The notes under the pieces are model-generated. The model did not search any database, was not told the DNA's origin, and saw only the letters and a list, made by a program, of their open reading frames with translations. A program made the position numbers and the translations under genes. Below, piece by piece: positions 33,242 through 42,122 of a DNA stretch of 64,000 nucleotides. Location: the NCBI GenBank assembly GCA_963668605.1, contig OY764903.1, forward strand, positions 5,022,001 through 5,086,000, given 5' to 3'. Origin of the DNA: G963668605 sp963668605. Its GTDB lineage: Bacteria > Acidobacteriota > Terriglobia > Bryobacterales > Bryobacteraceae. How positions within the stretch are numbered: the first letter of the stretch is position 1; every line of letters begins with the position of its first letter.

Positions 33242-34651
33242 CTACGCCGGTACGTCCAGGCCCAGATACTGCTTCGCGTTGCCGTAGCAGATGTTCCGGA
33301 TCATGGGCCCCACCAGCTCCTCGCGATCGGGAATCTCACCGTTTTCGATGTCGTTCCCGATCAGGTTGCAGAGTACGCGGCGGAAATACTCATGCCGCGG
33401 ATATGACATGAACGAACGCGAATCGGTCAGCATTCCGACAAAGCGCGAGAGCAAGCCGACATTCGACAGCGCGTTCATCTGCCACTCCATGCACTCCTTC
33501 TGATCGAGGTACCACCATCCGCTGCCGAACTGCATCTTGCCCGCGATCTTGCCGTCCTGGAAGTTGCCGACCATGGTCGCGAGCATGTAGTTGTCCTTCG
33601 GGTTCAGGTTGTAGACGATCGTCTTGGGAAGCGCGTCTTCCTGCGCGAGGCGGTCGAGATAGAGCGCGAGCCCTTCGGCCTGCGGCCAGTCGCCCATCGA
33701 ATCATAACCCGTGTCAGGTCCGATCTTCGCCACCATGCCCGTGTTGACGCTGCGCCGCGCACCAAGGTGCAACTGCTTCGTCCAACCTTTTTCGGCATCG
33801 AGCCTTCCGAAGAAGAGCATCAGATACGTGGCGAAGCGCGCATGATCGAGCGGCCCCGCGGCCTTGCCCGCGCGCGCTTTGTCGAAGATCGCGGCGGCCT
33901 CGGCATCCGAACAAAATTCGGCGAAGCAGTGGTTGATGCCGTGATCGGAGAGCCGCCCGCCGATGCTGTGGAAGTAGTCGTGGCGGCTGCGCAGCGCTGC
34001 GAGCAGGTCCGTCAGTTTTCCGATCTCTTTATTCGCCGCGGCGGCCAGCTTTTCGATCCAGGCGTTGAAGGCTTCGGGCTGGTTCACGCCGAAGGCCTTG
34101 TCAGGGCGGAAGGTCGGGAAGACGCGCGTCTTCAGGCCTGAGGCGGCGAGCTGTTTGTGCCAGGCCAAGTCGTCGACCGGGTCGTCCGTCGTGCAGAGCG
34201 CCTTCACGTTGAACTTCTTGAGAATTCCCTGCGCACTCAATTCGTCCGTGGCGAGCATCGCATTGGCGCGCTCCCAAACCGCGGGCGCAGTGCTCTCGTC
34301 GAGCAGTTCGTCGATACCGAAATAGCGCTTCAGTTCGAGGTGCGTCCAGTGGTAGAGCGGATTGCGCAGCGTGTGCGGCACTGTGCGCGCCCAGGCCGTA
34401 AACTTTTCGACCGGAGCGGCAGCGCCGGTGCAGAGGCGCTCGTCGCAACCGTTGGCCCGCATGGCGCGCCACTTGTAGTGATCGCCCTCGAGCCAGATCT
34501 CGAAGAGGTTGGCGAAGCGCCGGTTCGTGGCCAGATCCTTCGGAGGCAAATGGCAATGGTAGTCGAGAATTGGCTGATCGGCGGCGTAGCGCTGATAGAG
34601 CAGGGAAGCCGTCTTGGTGGTGAGCAAAAAGTCGTCGTGGATAAAAGACAT
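33242..34651 (-). CDS. uxaC: Uronate (glucuronate) isomerase
   Basis: 469 residues, normal length. Amidohydrolase-fold isomerase converting glucuronate and galacturonate to fructuronate and tagaturonate. Signatures: ILDYHCHLPPKDL near the N-terminus (metal His), CTTDDPVDDLAWH, and YDSMGDWPQAEGLALYLDRL in shortened form. It is the last gene of a minus-strand operon with an MFS transporter and a URO-D-like protein. A 58-bp gap separates it from the gene upstream, and GGACTACC lies before its ATG. Confidence 0.95.
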   Translation of the reverse strand: MSFIHDDFLLTTKTASLLYQRYAADQPILDYHCHLPPKDLATNRRFANLFEIWLEGDHYKWRAMRANGCDERLCTGAAAPVEKFTAWARTVPHTLRNPLYHWTHLELKRYFGIDELLDESTAPAVWERANAMLATDELSAQGILKKFNVKALCTTDDPVDDLAWHKQLAASGLKTRVFPTFRPDKAFGVNQPEAFNAWIEKLAAAANKEIGKLTDLLAALRSRHDYFHSIGGRLSDHGINHCFAEFCSDAEAAAIFDKARAGKAAGPLDHARFATYLMLFFGRLDAEKGWTKQLHLGARRSVNTGMVAKIGPDTGYDSMGDWPQAEGLALYLDRLAQEDALPKTIVYNLNPKDNYMLATMVGNFQDGKIAGKMQFGSGWWYLDQKECMEWQMNALSNVGLLSRFVGMLTDSRSFMSYPRHEYFRRVLCNLIGNDIENGEIPDREELVGPMIRNICYGNAKQYLGLDVPA

Positions 34652-34709
34652 GGCGGTAGTCCTTTTTCAAGAATAGCGAATGCGTCAAGGCCGATCGCGC
34701 CGCGCGAAG

Positions 34710-35780
34710 TTACCATAGGCTCTCGACAAGTTGCCCGAAAGTGGCGTCGTCCGCGACGAACTTGTCCGAGACAACGAGATAGAGGCCTTCCTTCGGCAGG
34801 CTGCGGATCGCAGCGCGTAGTTCGTCGAAATGCGAGTCCACATAAAGGATCAGGCGCGAGCGATCGAGGATCTCGCGAAGCGCCGGAAGCATCGCCGCGA
34901 GCGTTGGGCCGTTTTGTTCGACCGTGATCTCCACGCCTGCGATGCCGGGGATATCGAGTACGTGGCGGTAATGGCGGTAGCCAGTGGAGTGCAGGTGAAA
35001 CAGAACGTACTCGCCGAGTACGCGCGTGATCTCCGCATTGTATTGCAGGAAGTGATCGCGGTAGCACGCCGGCGCACACAGGCCCATGACGTCTTCCTGC
35101 AAAACTGTCGTTGGACCCGGCGCCCAGTAGCCGAAGATGTGGCCGTAGCCGTCCAGCTTCGGCCCCACTATTTCGAAGTGCCGTTTAAGCACGCGCAGGT
35201 GCAAGCGATTGATGCTCTCCGCGGCGGCGCGCAGCGCGGAAGGGTCGTCGTGCAGATCGAGAAAAAATTCGCTCATCCCGCGCACGGCCGCGAGCACATC
35301 GGAGCAACCGCGCAGGATGCTCGGGCTGATCCAGCAATCGTCCGGAGCGGCAGCGGCAAGTTGCGCCGTCTGCGTCTCGAGGCACTCGAACCATTCGCTC
35401 CGGAACGGTAGCTCCGCAATGGAATCGGCCCAACGCTCTGGTGCGAGCGAGCCGGTCGAATAACGCACAGCGCAGCCGCAGATCGCTTCGAGCCAAGGTA
35501 TCCCTCTCCACGCCGCCGAGAACGGCATCCAGTCGTCCGCGCGGATGGCGCGGCCGGCGATGCAGTCTTCGTACTCACTGCGGACGAGTGTGCGGCTCAC
35601 GTCGGAAGCGGCGACGTACTCGCGCGGGAATGGCTCGCGCAAGAATTGAACCGGCGACCAGACGCGATCGGGTGCGATGCCCAAGGGCGGACGGTCCGGA
35701 GTCTGTTTCTTCCAGAAGCCGCGCTGGAAGCGCGCGATGCTGGCCTCGAGCTGTGTGCGGGACTTGGTCATCCCTGTCAT
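34710..35780 (-). CDS. URO-D superfamily protein (uroporphyrinogen decarboxylase-like)
   Basis: 356 residues from the ATG at 35780, 2 bp after the MFS stop; a second ATG lies 9 bp on, and a long upstream extension overlaps the MFS gene in another frame and is rejected. A TIM-barrel pattern with GYWAPGPTTVLQEDVMGL, LFHLHSTGYRHY and VEITVEQNGPTL matches the URO-D/cobalamin-methyltransferase superfamily. It lacks the N-terminal substrate Arg motifs of true HemE, so haem synthesis is unlikely. Its place between a hexuronate-type transporter and uxaC implies a role in sugar-acid use, but no reaction can be named. Confidence 0.75.
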   Translation of the reverse strand: MTGMTKSRTQLEASIARFQRGFWKKQTPDRPPLGIAPDRVWSPVQFLREPFPREYVAASDVSRTLVRSEYEDCIAGRAIRADDWMPFSAAWRGIPWLEAICGCAVRYSTGSLAPERWADSIAELPFRSEWFECLETQTAQLAAAAPDDCWISPSILRGCSDVLAAVRGMSEFFLDLHDDPSALRAAAESINRLHLRVLKRHFEIVGPKLDGYGHIFGYWAPGPTTVLQEDVMGLCAPACYRDHFLQYNAEITRVLGEYVLFHLHSTGYRHYRHVLDIPGIAGVEITVEQNGPTLAAMLPALREILDRSRLILYVDSHFDELRAAIRSLPKEGLYLVVSDKFVADDATFGQLVESLW

Positions 35781-35782
35781 CC

Positions 35783-37036
35783 CTAAGGCCTTAGTTTCTT
35801 GCGCGGATCGACTTGGGTCCAAAGGATCGCCGAGAGCAAGTAGAGGCCGCCCATGATCAGCAGCGGCATCTGCCAGTCGGAAAATCGATATACGATCCAA
35901 CCCGTGACCATTGGACTGAGGATAGAGCCGATCTGTCCCGTCGTGTTCATCGTGGCGCTGAGCACCGCCGTGTGTTCGCCGCCGATGTCCATGCAACTCG
36001 CCCAACTTGCACTGAGCGTGAACATCGACGCCGCCACAGCCACGGCGATGAACGACGCCGCCAGTACCGCTGTGGCAGCATAGACCGAGGCGAACATAGC
36101 CGCCGCCGCGACCGCATATCCAACGACGGAAACTACGCCGCGTCCGAGACGCAACCCAAAGTGACGCGAGGCCCAATCGGTCAGCGCTCCTCCGCTGATG
36201 TCGCCGAAGACGCTCAGCAGCAGCGGGAGTCCAGCGAACAGGCTCAGCGATTCTTTCTCGAAGCCGCGATTTTCGGCAAGATAAGTGGGCAGCCAGGTCA
36301 TCACGAAATACGAACCATAGCTATTAGAAAGATAGGCTATGCACAGAAACCAGACGTTCGGCGAGCCAGCCAGCGCGCGCCACAAGCCCGGGCCCTGCTT
36401 CGCGTGACTCACAATCCGGCGTTCGGATTCGATCAGTTCCGCTTCGGCTTCGTTCACTTGCGAATGGTCGCGAGGCTCATCGCGAAACCAACGGTACCAG
36501 GCTGCAGCCCACACGAGACCGATGAGTCCGAAGAGCACAAAGATGCCGCGCCACGGAAGGAACAAGAGCAGCCAGCCCACCAGCAGCGGAGTGAGGCCGC
36601 CCGAGCCGTGTGCCGCCGCGAAAAAAAAGCCCTGTGCGCGGCCGCGTTCGCGCAACGGGATCCAGCGCGAGAATGCCAGAGCGGCATTGGGCCACGCTCC
36701 GGCCTCCCCCGTACCGAAGAGAAAGCGGATCACCAGCAGGCTTGTGTAGTTCCAGGCGCCGGCGGTCGCTATGGTGAATGCCGACCACCAGATCACGATG
36801 CGCGTCAAGACGCTGCGCGCTCCGATCTTCTCGCCCCACCACGCACTGACGATTTCAAAAGCCGCGTAAGCAACAGCGAAGGCGCTGAAGACGAAACTCA
36901 TCTCGAGTTTCGAGAGACCCAGGTCGTGGGAGATGCGCGGCGCGAGCGTCGAAATGGAAACCCGGTCAAGATAGGTTACCGCGGCGAGCAGAAGTAGAAA
37001 GCCGCTGGCTTTGAAGCGCGTACGCGTTGGTTTCAT
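35783..37036 (-). CDS. MFS transporter, ACS/hexuronate (ExuT-like) family
   Basis: 417 residues from the ATG at 37036 (a GTG five codons upstream is possible). Twelve hydrophobic segments. N-terminal LLLLAAVTYLDRVSISTLAP, then the ACS-family GTGEAGAWPNAALAFSRW, and ERGRAQGFFF in the loop after helix 4. This family imports hexuronates and other organic anions with protons. It heads the operon with a URO-D-like gene and uxaC. Two near-identical palindromes lie just upstream, pointing to control by a GntR-type regulator. Confidence 0.88.
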   Translation of the reverse strand: MKPTRTRFKASGFLLLLAAVTYLDRVSISTLAPRISHDLGLSKLEMSFVFSAFAVAYAAFEIVSAWWGEKIGARSVLTRIVIWWSAFTIATAGAWNYTSLLVIRFLFGTGEAGAWPNAALAFSRWIPLRERGRAQGFFFAAAHGSGGLTPLLVGWLLLFLPWRGIFVLFGLIGLVWAAAWYRWFRDEPRDHSQVNEAEAELIESERRIVSHAKQGPGLWRALAGSPNVWFLCIAYLSNSYGSYFVMTWLPTYLAENRGFEKESLSLFAGLPLLLSVFGDISGGALTDWASRHFGLRLGRGVVSVVGYAVAAAAMFASVYAATAVLAASFIAVAVAASMFTLSASWASCMDIGGEHTAVLSATMNTTGQIGSILSPMVTGWIVYRFSDWQMPLLIMGGLYLLSAILWTQVDPRKKLRP

Positions 37037-37042
37037 TATTAG

Positions 37043-37058
37043 AACTGGCACAACAGTT
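37043..37058 (-). promoter_or_regulatory. Hexuronate operon operator, site 1
   Basis: The palindrome AACTGGCACAACAGTT lies 7-22 bp before the MFS start codon, so a bound protein would block the leader. It matches site 2 (opposite orientation) at 15 of 16 positions. The shape (TGG/CA...CA) resembles operators of GntR/FadR-type uronate regulators; no regulator gene is in the window. Confidence 0.65.
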
Positions 37059-37111
37059 TTGAGAGACTCCTTGTTAGTGTAGTCTTCAGCGGCCCATTAT
37101 TGCAGAGCAAG

Positions 37112-37127
37112 AACTGTTGTACCAGTT
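37112..37127 (-). promoter_or_regulatory. Hexuronate operon operator, site 2
   Basis: On the minus strand it reads AACTGGTACAACAGTT, differing from site 1 by one base. The centres of the two sites are 69 bp apart, a spacing compatible with cooperative or looped binding across the promoter between them. Confidence 0.65.
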
Positions 37128-37180
37128 TTGATGCCGCGCGTACCGTTCGCGGTGTCGATTCCCTGGCGAAAAGAGCACGA

Positions 37181-39085
37181 TCACTCCTGGGCATCGAGGA
37201 CTTCCCGCACGCGCCGGGCCAGCACGTCGGGCGAGAACGGTTTTTGCAGGAATGCCGCGTCATGCGCGACCTCGAGTTCGCGCACAGACTGCTCCTGTGT
37301 GTGACCCGATACATACAACACGCGCACACCGGGCCGCTTGCCGGCCAGTTTGCGGAGCAACTCCGGACCCGACATTTTCGGCATAACGATATCGGTGACC
37401 AGCAGGTGAATCGGCCCGCCGTGCGAAGAGAACAACTCCACCGCCTCTTGCCCGTCGCGCGCGTTCAAAACAGCGTAGCCGACTCGGGAGAGAATGCGGT
37501 AGATCACGGAGCGCACTTCGTCGTCGTCTTCCACTAACAGGATGGTCTCGACGCCCTTCGGCGACAGTTGCTCGCTCTTCAAAAGCGGACGCTTCGCTCT
37601 GGAAGCACCTTCAGAACGCGGCAGGTAAATGTGAAATGCCGTGCCGCCATGCTTCCCGGTTTCAATCCCGATTCCGCCGCCGCTTTGGTCGACGATTCCG
37701 TAGACAGTGGAAAGGCCCAACCCGGTGCCCTTGCCCAGCGGCTTGGTGGTAAAGAATGGCTCGAAAAGGTACGGCAGCGAATCTTCGTCGATTCCCGTGC
37801 CGGTATCCCGCACGGTAAGGACGACGTAAGCGCCTTTGCCCAGCGACGTACGCAGATCTGTCGACTGCCCGCCGTGGATCACATTCGCCGTGCTGATTGT
37901 GAGGCGCCCGCCTTGCGGCATCGCGTCACGCGCGTTCACTGCCAGATTGATGAGCACCTGTTCCATCTGGCCGCGGTCGGCGCGGATGGCATCGATGTCG
38001 TGCTGGAGATCGAGCACAACCTCGACGTCCTCACGCATCAGGCGCCTCAGCATCGCTTCTATATCCAGAATCACGGCATTCAGGTCAAGCACTTGCGGCT
38101 GCAATACCTGCTTGCGGCTGAAGGCTAGCAACTGCCGCGTCAGGCACTCCGCGCGGGCGCCAGCCTTGCGGATCTCCTCCATGTCACGGCGGCGCGGATC
38201 CTGGTCGCCAAGACTCTCGATCACAAGTTCGCTGAAGCCCGAGATTGCGGTCAGGAGGTTGTTGAAATCGTGCGCGATGCCGCCCGCCAAACGTCCGACG
38301 GCTTCCATCTTCTGTGCGTGGAGCAGTTGCTCCTCGAGGCCCTTCTTGTCGGTTATGTCGATGCCTGTGGAGATCAGGAAAGCCGGACGATGGTGCCTAT
38401 CCTGCAGGATCGCATTCGACCAGGAAATCCTGCGCTTGCGGCCCTGCCGCGTAAGCAGAAAGGTTTCGCTCTTGGGCGGGCACATGCCGTGCTTGACCAT
38501 TTCGAGCACCTGCCGCACGCGGTCACGTTCTTCCGGCGTTGCCAGAATTTCCCACACCAGCTTGCCCTGCAAGTCGTCCGAACCGTAGCCAGTGATCTCT
38601 TCACACGCGCGGTTAAAGCGCGCCACGCGGCCTTCGGTGTCGAGAACCAGGACGATCGCAGCGGCGGTGTCGAGGACTGCGGAGACGAAGTTACGCTCCG
38701 CCGTGAGCGCCTCGTCGGAGCGCCGCCGGTCGCTGACATTTCGCACAATGACGCTGAAACTGGTGCGGCGCGCGCCAGCAATTTCGCTGAGCACCACCTC
38801 CGCCGCGAAGGTTTTGCCGTCCTTGCAGCGGCCATCGGATTCGCGTGTGATGCCATCGGCGTAGCTGAGCGACAGGCCCGGGAGCAGCAAGGTGATCTCG
38901 CGCCCCATCGCTTCTTCGAGGGAGTAGCCAAACAGGCGCTCGGCCGCCGGATTGTAAGACAGAATCGCGCCGCCCTGGTCCACGGTCACGATGCCGTCGT
39001 GCGCCGTGCGAATGATGTGCGCGGCCCGAGCCTCTTCATCAAGCCGGGCCAGTTCAGCTTCGCGATTTCGAGCAAAATCGAGCAT
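37181..39085 (-). CDS. Hybrid sensor histidine kinase (PAS-PAS-HisKA-HATPase-REC)
   Basis: 634 residues, no membrane segment, so a cytoplasmic sensor. PAS domain 1 about 20-125 (HDGIVTVDQGGAILSYNPAA), PAS 2 about 130-255, H-box GRLAGGIAHDFNNLLTAISG (His about 282), HATPase with NLAVNARDAMPQGG, RDTGTGIDED and GKGTGLGLSTVYGIV, and a C-terminal receiver (ILLVEDDDEVRS, LLVTDIVMPKMSG, FLQKPF) with Asp and Lys in place. This type of self-contained hybrid kinase usually passes phosphate on to another response regulator. It follows a second kinase gene on the same strand after 60 bp. Confidence 0.92.
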   Translation of the reverse strand: MLDFARNREAELARLDEEARAAHIIRTAHDGIVTVDQGGAILSYNPAAERLFGYSLEEAMGREITLLLPGLSLSYADGITRESDGRCKDGKTFAAEVVLSEIAGARRTSFSVIVRNVSDRRRSDEALTAERNFVSAVLDTAAAIVLVLDTEGRVARFNRACEEITGYGSDDLQGKLVWEILATPEERDRVRQVLEMVKHGMCPPKSETFLLTRQGRKRRISWSNAILQDRHHRPAFLISTGIDITDKKGLEEQLLHAQKMEAVGRLAGGIAHDFNNLLTAISGFSELVIESLGDQDPRRRDMEEIRKAGARAECLTRQLLAFSRKQVLQPQVLDLNAVILDIEAMLRRLMREDVEVVLDLQHDIDAIRADRGQMEQVLINLAVNARDAMPQGGRLTISTANVIHGGQSTDLRTSLGKGAYVVLTVRDTGTGIDEDSLPYLFEPFFTTKPLGKGTGLGLSTVYGIVDQSGGGIGIETGKHGGTAFHIYLPRSEGASRAKRPLLKSEQLSPKGVETILLVEDDDEVRSVIYRILSRVGYAVLNARDGQEAVELFSSHGGPIHLLVTDIVMPKMSGPELLRKLAGKRPGVRVLYVSGHTQEQSVRELEVAHDAAFLQKPFSPDVLARRVREVLDAQE

Positions 39086-39145
39086 ACCTCGCCCTTAAGT
39101 CCGAGACAAACCAATATACACCAGGCGCCCGGGCCGCCGCTGCCG

Positions 39146-40666
39146 TCATCCGCGCGGATCGACGTTCCCGACGCGCAGAGAGTTCAGGGTAAAGCGCGAT
39201 TTGGCAGCGCGCACTGTGGGAGCCGGCGGGACCGAGCCGCCGACACTCTCCACCGGGAAGTAGACGTCGAACGCCGAACCTTTGCCCAACTCCGAGCGGA
39301 CGCGCACATTTCCGCCGTTCTGGCGGATGATGCCATAGGCGGTGGCCAGACCGAGGCCCGTGCCCTTGCCGGGCTCCTTGGTGGTGAAGAACGGGTCGAA
39401 GACCTGGTCGCGGGTCTCCTCATCCATGCCAACACCCGTGTCGCGAATCGAAAGAATCACGCACGCCGCACGGCACGGCCGCGGGGCTCCGCCGATCTGG
39501 TTCGGATTGGCGTCGCGCGTGGCGATCGTCAACTCGCCGCCGGCCGGCATCGCATCCCGCGCATTGACCACAAGGCTCAGGATCACCTGCTCCACCTGGC
39601 TCCGGTCCACATGCACGCTGGCCAGTTCGGGGGCCAGGTCCATGTTGACGTGAATCCGAGCGCCCGCCAGCGGCTCGATGCTGCTCTCCATGCCGCGCAG
39701 CAGTTCGCTCAGGTTTACCGATCCCGGCTTGGCCACCTGGTTCCCACTAAAGGCCAGCAACTGCGCGGCCAGGAACGCGGCCCGGTCGCCAGCGCGCTTG
39801 ATCTCCTCAATGTCGCTCCGGTTCGGATCGTCGGCGTCGAGCGAGTGGAGCAGCAGGTCACTATAACCGTTGATGCTGGTCAACAGGTTGTTGAAATTGT
39901 GCGCCGTGCGCCCTGCCAGGTGCCGCACGCCATCCATGCCATTCGGTTGAAAGTACGAATCGCGCACTGGAAGGAAAATCTCAGCGGGCGGAGTTCGCGA
40001 AACGACCGGGACTCGCTGCACCTCGACGATGGGCGCTGCGGTCTGCTCAACTTGCGCCCGAAGGCGCAGGTACGAAATCAGCAGAAACAAAGAAAGGATA
40101 CTGCCGGCCAGCGGGTAGAGCGGGAAAGCAAGCGGGTTCATCCGGTCCCGGCTGGATGCGTCACGCAGTCTCTGCGAGGCGGCGCGAACTTCGGCTGCCG
40201 CGGTTTCCAGCGCCCGTCGGAATTCCAGTTCGCGAATTTTCTGCTCGTCGACGTTGTAGCGGCCGGCCAGGATGTTCTGCCGCAACTTCTCGGCTTGACC
40301 CATCAGCGTGTATACGCGAGAGAGGCGGTCGACAATCTGCTGCACGGCGGGTTCGCGCCCATCCAACTGTTCAATCTGGCGCCGGTAGGTAATGAACAGC
40401 ACTCGCCAGCGCCGCAGCGCTTCGGCCGGCGGTTCCGGAGGAATCACGGCGCCGCCCACGACCAGATCCTGGAGCGCTTTTTCTACATAATTGAGGCGCT
40501 CGACGACTTGTAAGCGATTGTCTTCGCGGGACTTGCGGAACGAAGGGCTGGCAAATAGCCAGATCGTCCAGACTATGAATCCGCAGGTCATCAGGATCAT
40601 CAGAGCCGAGATGAAATTGATGCTGTCGAACAGGCGCAGACGCGGGATTTTCCGTTTTGAGCTCAC
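39146..40666 (-). CDS. Membrane sensor histidine kinase with altered H-box
   Basis: 506 residues from the GTG at 40666 (VSSKRKIPRLRLF); the start is uncertain. Transmembrane helix 1 at about 15-40 (ISALMILMTCGFIVWTIWLF), a helical sensor region of about 130 residues, transmembrane helix 2 (LYPLAGSILSLFLLISYL), then the kinase core. The H-box reads GRTAHNFNNLLTSINGYS, with Asn after His where Asp or Glu is usual. The ATPase motifs are intact: LVVNARDAMPAGG, RDTGVGMDEE, GKGTGLGLATAYGI. The acidic residue after His assists autophosphorylation, so activity may be reduced. It is upstream of the hybrid kinase. Confidence 0.85.
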   Translation of the reverse strand: MSSKRKIPRLRLFDSINFISALMILMTCGFIVWTIWLFASPSFRKSREDNRLQVVERLNYVEKALQDLVVGGAVIPPEPPAEALRRWRVLFITYRRQIEQLDGREPAVQQIVDRLSRVYTLMGQAEKLRQNILAGRYNVDEQKIRELEFRRALETAAAEVRAASQRLRDASSRDRMNPLAFPLYPLAGSILSLFLLISYLRLRAQVEQTAAPIVEVQRVPVVSRTPPAEIFLPVRDSYFQPNGMDGVRHLAGRTAHNFNNLLTSINGYSDLLLHSLDADDPNRSDIEEIKRAGDRAAFLAAQLLAFSGNQVAKPGSVNLSELLRGMESSIEPLAGARIHVNMDLAPELASVHVDRSQVEQVILSLVVNARDAMPAGGELTIATRDANPNQIGGAPRPCRAACVILSIRDTGVGMDEETRDQVFDPFFTTKEPGKGTGLGLATAYGIIRQNGGNVRVRSELGKGSAFDVYFPVESVGGSVPPAPTVRAAKSRFTLNSLRVGNVDPRG

Positions 40667-40766
40667 CTCTATAAGGGTAGCCTTAGATTCCGTGCAGGGT
40701 ATAGACCCTAGGTACACCCCCGAGGTCAAACAAGTACTAATCCGGCGGGACCAGGTCCTCACCGGA

Positions 40767-40777
40767 CTCCTCCCGCG
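40767..40777 (+). repeat. Direct repeat (left) flanking the insertion sequence
   Basis: CTCCTCCCGCG here and at 42610-42620, each abutting a terminal inverted repeat. This is the expected footprint of a target-site duplication of 11 bp. Confidence 0.8.
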
Positions 40778-40801
40778 GGTGCACGACTAGAAAGTGACGG
40801 A

Positions 40802-42118
40802 TCAAGCGGCGCTCGGTTCTGATCGGCGCTCCCAGAAGTCCTGAAACCTGCCACTGAGCTTCGAACAGCGAAGGGCGATGATGGCGTTGGATCCGGCGGT
40901 TGTCCAGTGCATGCCGGCGCGTTTCAGCCGGGTGCCAATCGCGAGTTTACAGCCGGCTTCAACGACTCCGGAGGAAGTGCATAGGCCCTGCGCACGGAAT
41001 TGTGGGTAGCGCATGCGATCGCGATTGCCGTGGATGTATTGGAAGCACTTGCGGGCCTCCGCGCAATGACCGGCTTGGCGGCGCAGAGCACGTAACAGCT
41101 CCGGCAAGCGGCCGCTATCGAGTTCCTCATGCCTGCGTGCCGCCCAGAGTTTCGCTTGATCGGGCTTGTGCGGATAGAGCAGTTTGGACAGGTCGCTGAG
41201 GTGTTCTTTGACGTGAAAGCGATCCACGATCTGAATCGCTCGTGGAAACAACTCCTGCGCGATCTTCCAGATCCAAGCGGCTCCGTCACCGATCACCACA
41301 GTGCCTTGTGCTTGGGTGAAACGTCGGCGGGTGGCCTCCCGCAAGACGCGCTCGGAGAAGGGCGAGCGCTGCTTGTCGGTGTCGAGGGTAGCTGCGGTTT
41401 CGATTGCCGCCGAATAGCTGACCGAGCCTGGGTCGCGGACCGGGGTGCCATTCTCGTCGCGCCCCTCGGCGCTCCAGACGGTGCACAACTTCACTTCTCG
41501 CGTTTTGGCCGATCCATCGGCTTGCTTGCCTGTCCGGCCGTTCAACTCCGAGGCCCGCATCGGAATACCGGTCCCATCCAGACCCAAGTACAGGGTCGGC
41601 GGCAATGGCAGAGCAGCGGCAGGGGTCGCATTCCGCTTCTCGTCGGCGGCGATGGCTGCGCCGAGAGCTTCGGCCGTTCGCTCCACCTGTTTGGCATCAA
41701 TGGCGAGAGCAGCCAGTTCGGCAAGTAACTGGCTGCCTTCCTCAAAGCTGACCATCGCACCGACCGTGCCGATCATGCGTGTGACAGCAGGCGAAAGCGC
41801 AGTGTTCTCCAACCCGAGTTGCCGGTCCCGCGGGCAGAAGCCGCGACCGCAACCCGAGCAATGAAAGTAAGCACGCGCAAGTTTGAGCGCGCCGAGAACG
41901 CTGGCAAATGTCTTTTCGCGCCGGCCCGCGTAACGTGCCCATTGCCCACACGGGCAGCGAAGGTGAGACTGGGCGGCATCGGAATGGTCTGCGTTGAGGC
42001 GTTGCTCGACCGCGCGTCCGGCCAGTCGCAAGGCTTGCCGGCGCACGGCGGACTCCAGCGCTTCCAGATCGAGTTCGGCGAGACACTGCCGCCCCAGCAG
42101 GGCTTCGATGTCCCACAA
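40802..42118 (-). CDS. ISKra4-family transposase
   Basis: 438 residues from the TTG at 42118. Contains an N-terminal Cys motif region (RCPCGQWARY, HCSGCGRGFCPRDRQLG) and the catalytic core of the family: LGLDGTGIPMR (first Asp), VIGDGAAWIWKIA (second Asp), VDRFHVKEHL and, near the end, VEAGCKLAIGTRLKRAGMHW (Glu). The frame stays open upstream through the A8 run (KKTALDGLLAAELLWDIEALL), suggesting that the natural product is a fusion with the preceding ORF. No stop or frameshift interrupts the core. Confidence 0.9.
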   Translation of the reverse strand: MWDIEALLGRQCLAELDLEALESAVRRQALRLAGRAVEQRLNADHSDAAQSHLRCPCGQWARYAGRREKTFASVLGALKLARAYFHCSGCGRGFCPRDRQLGLENTALSPAVTRMIGTVGAMVSFEEGSQLLAELAALAIDAKQVERTAEALGAAIAADEKRNATPAAALPLPPTLYLGLDGTGIPMRASELNGRTGKQADGSAKTREVKLCTVWSAEGRDENGTPVRDPGSVSYSAAIETAATLDTDKQRSPFSERVLREATRRRFTQAQGTVVIGDGAAWIWKIAQELFPRAIQIVDRFHVKEHLSDLSKLLYPHKPDQAKLWAARRHEELDSGRLPELLRALRRQAGHCAEARKCFQYIHGNRDRMRYPQFRAQGLCTSSGVVEAGCKLAIGTRLKRAGMHWTTAGSNAIIALRCSKLSGRFQDFWERRSEPSAA

Positions 42119-42122
42119 AAGT

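Noticed and set aside
34710..36176. Extended start of the URO-D-like protein
   Set aside because: The extra N-terminus overlaps the MFS gene in another frame and is Gly/Arg/His-rich; the ATG at 35780 gives the expected family length.
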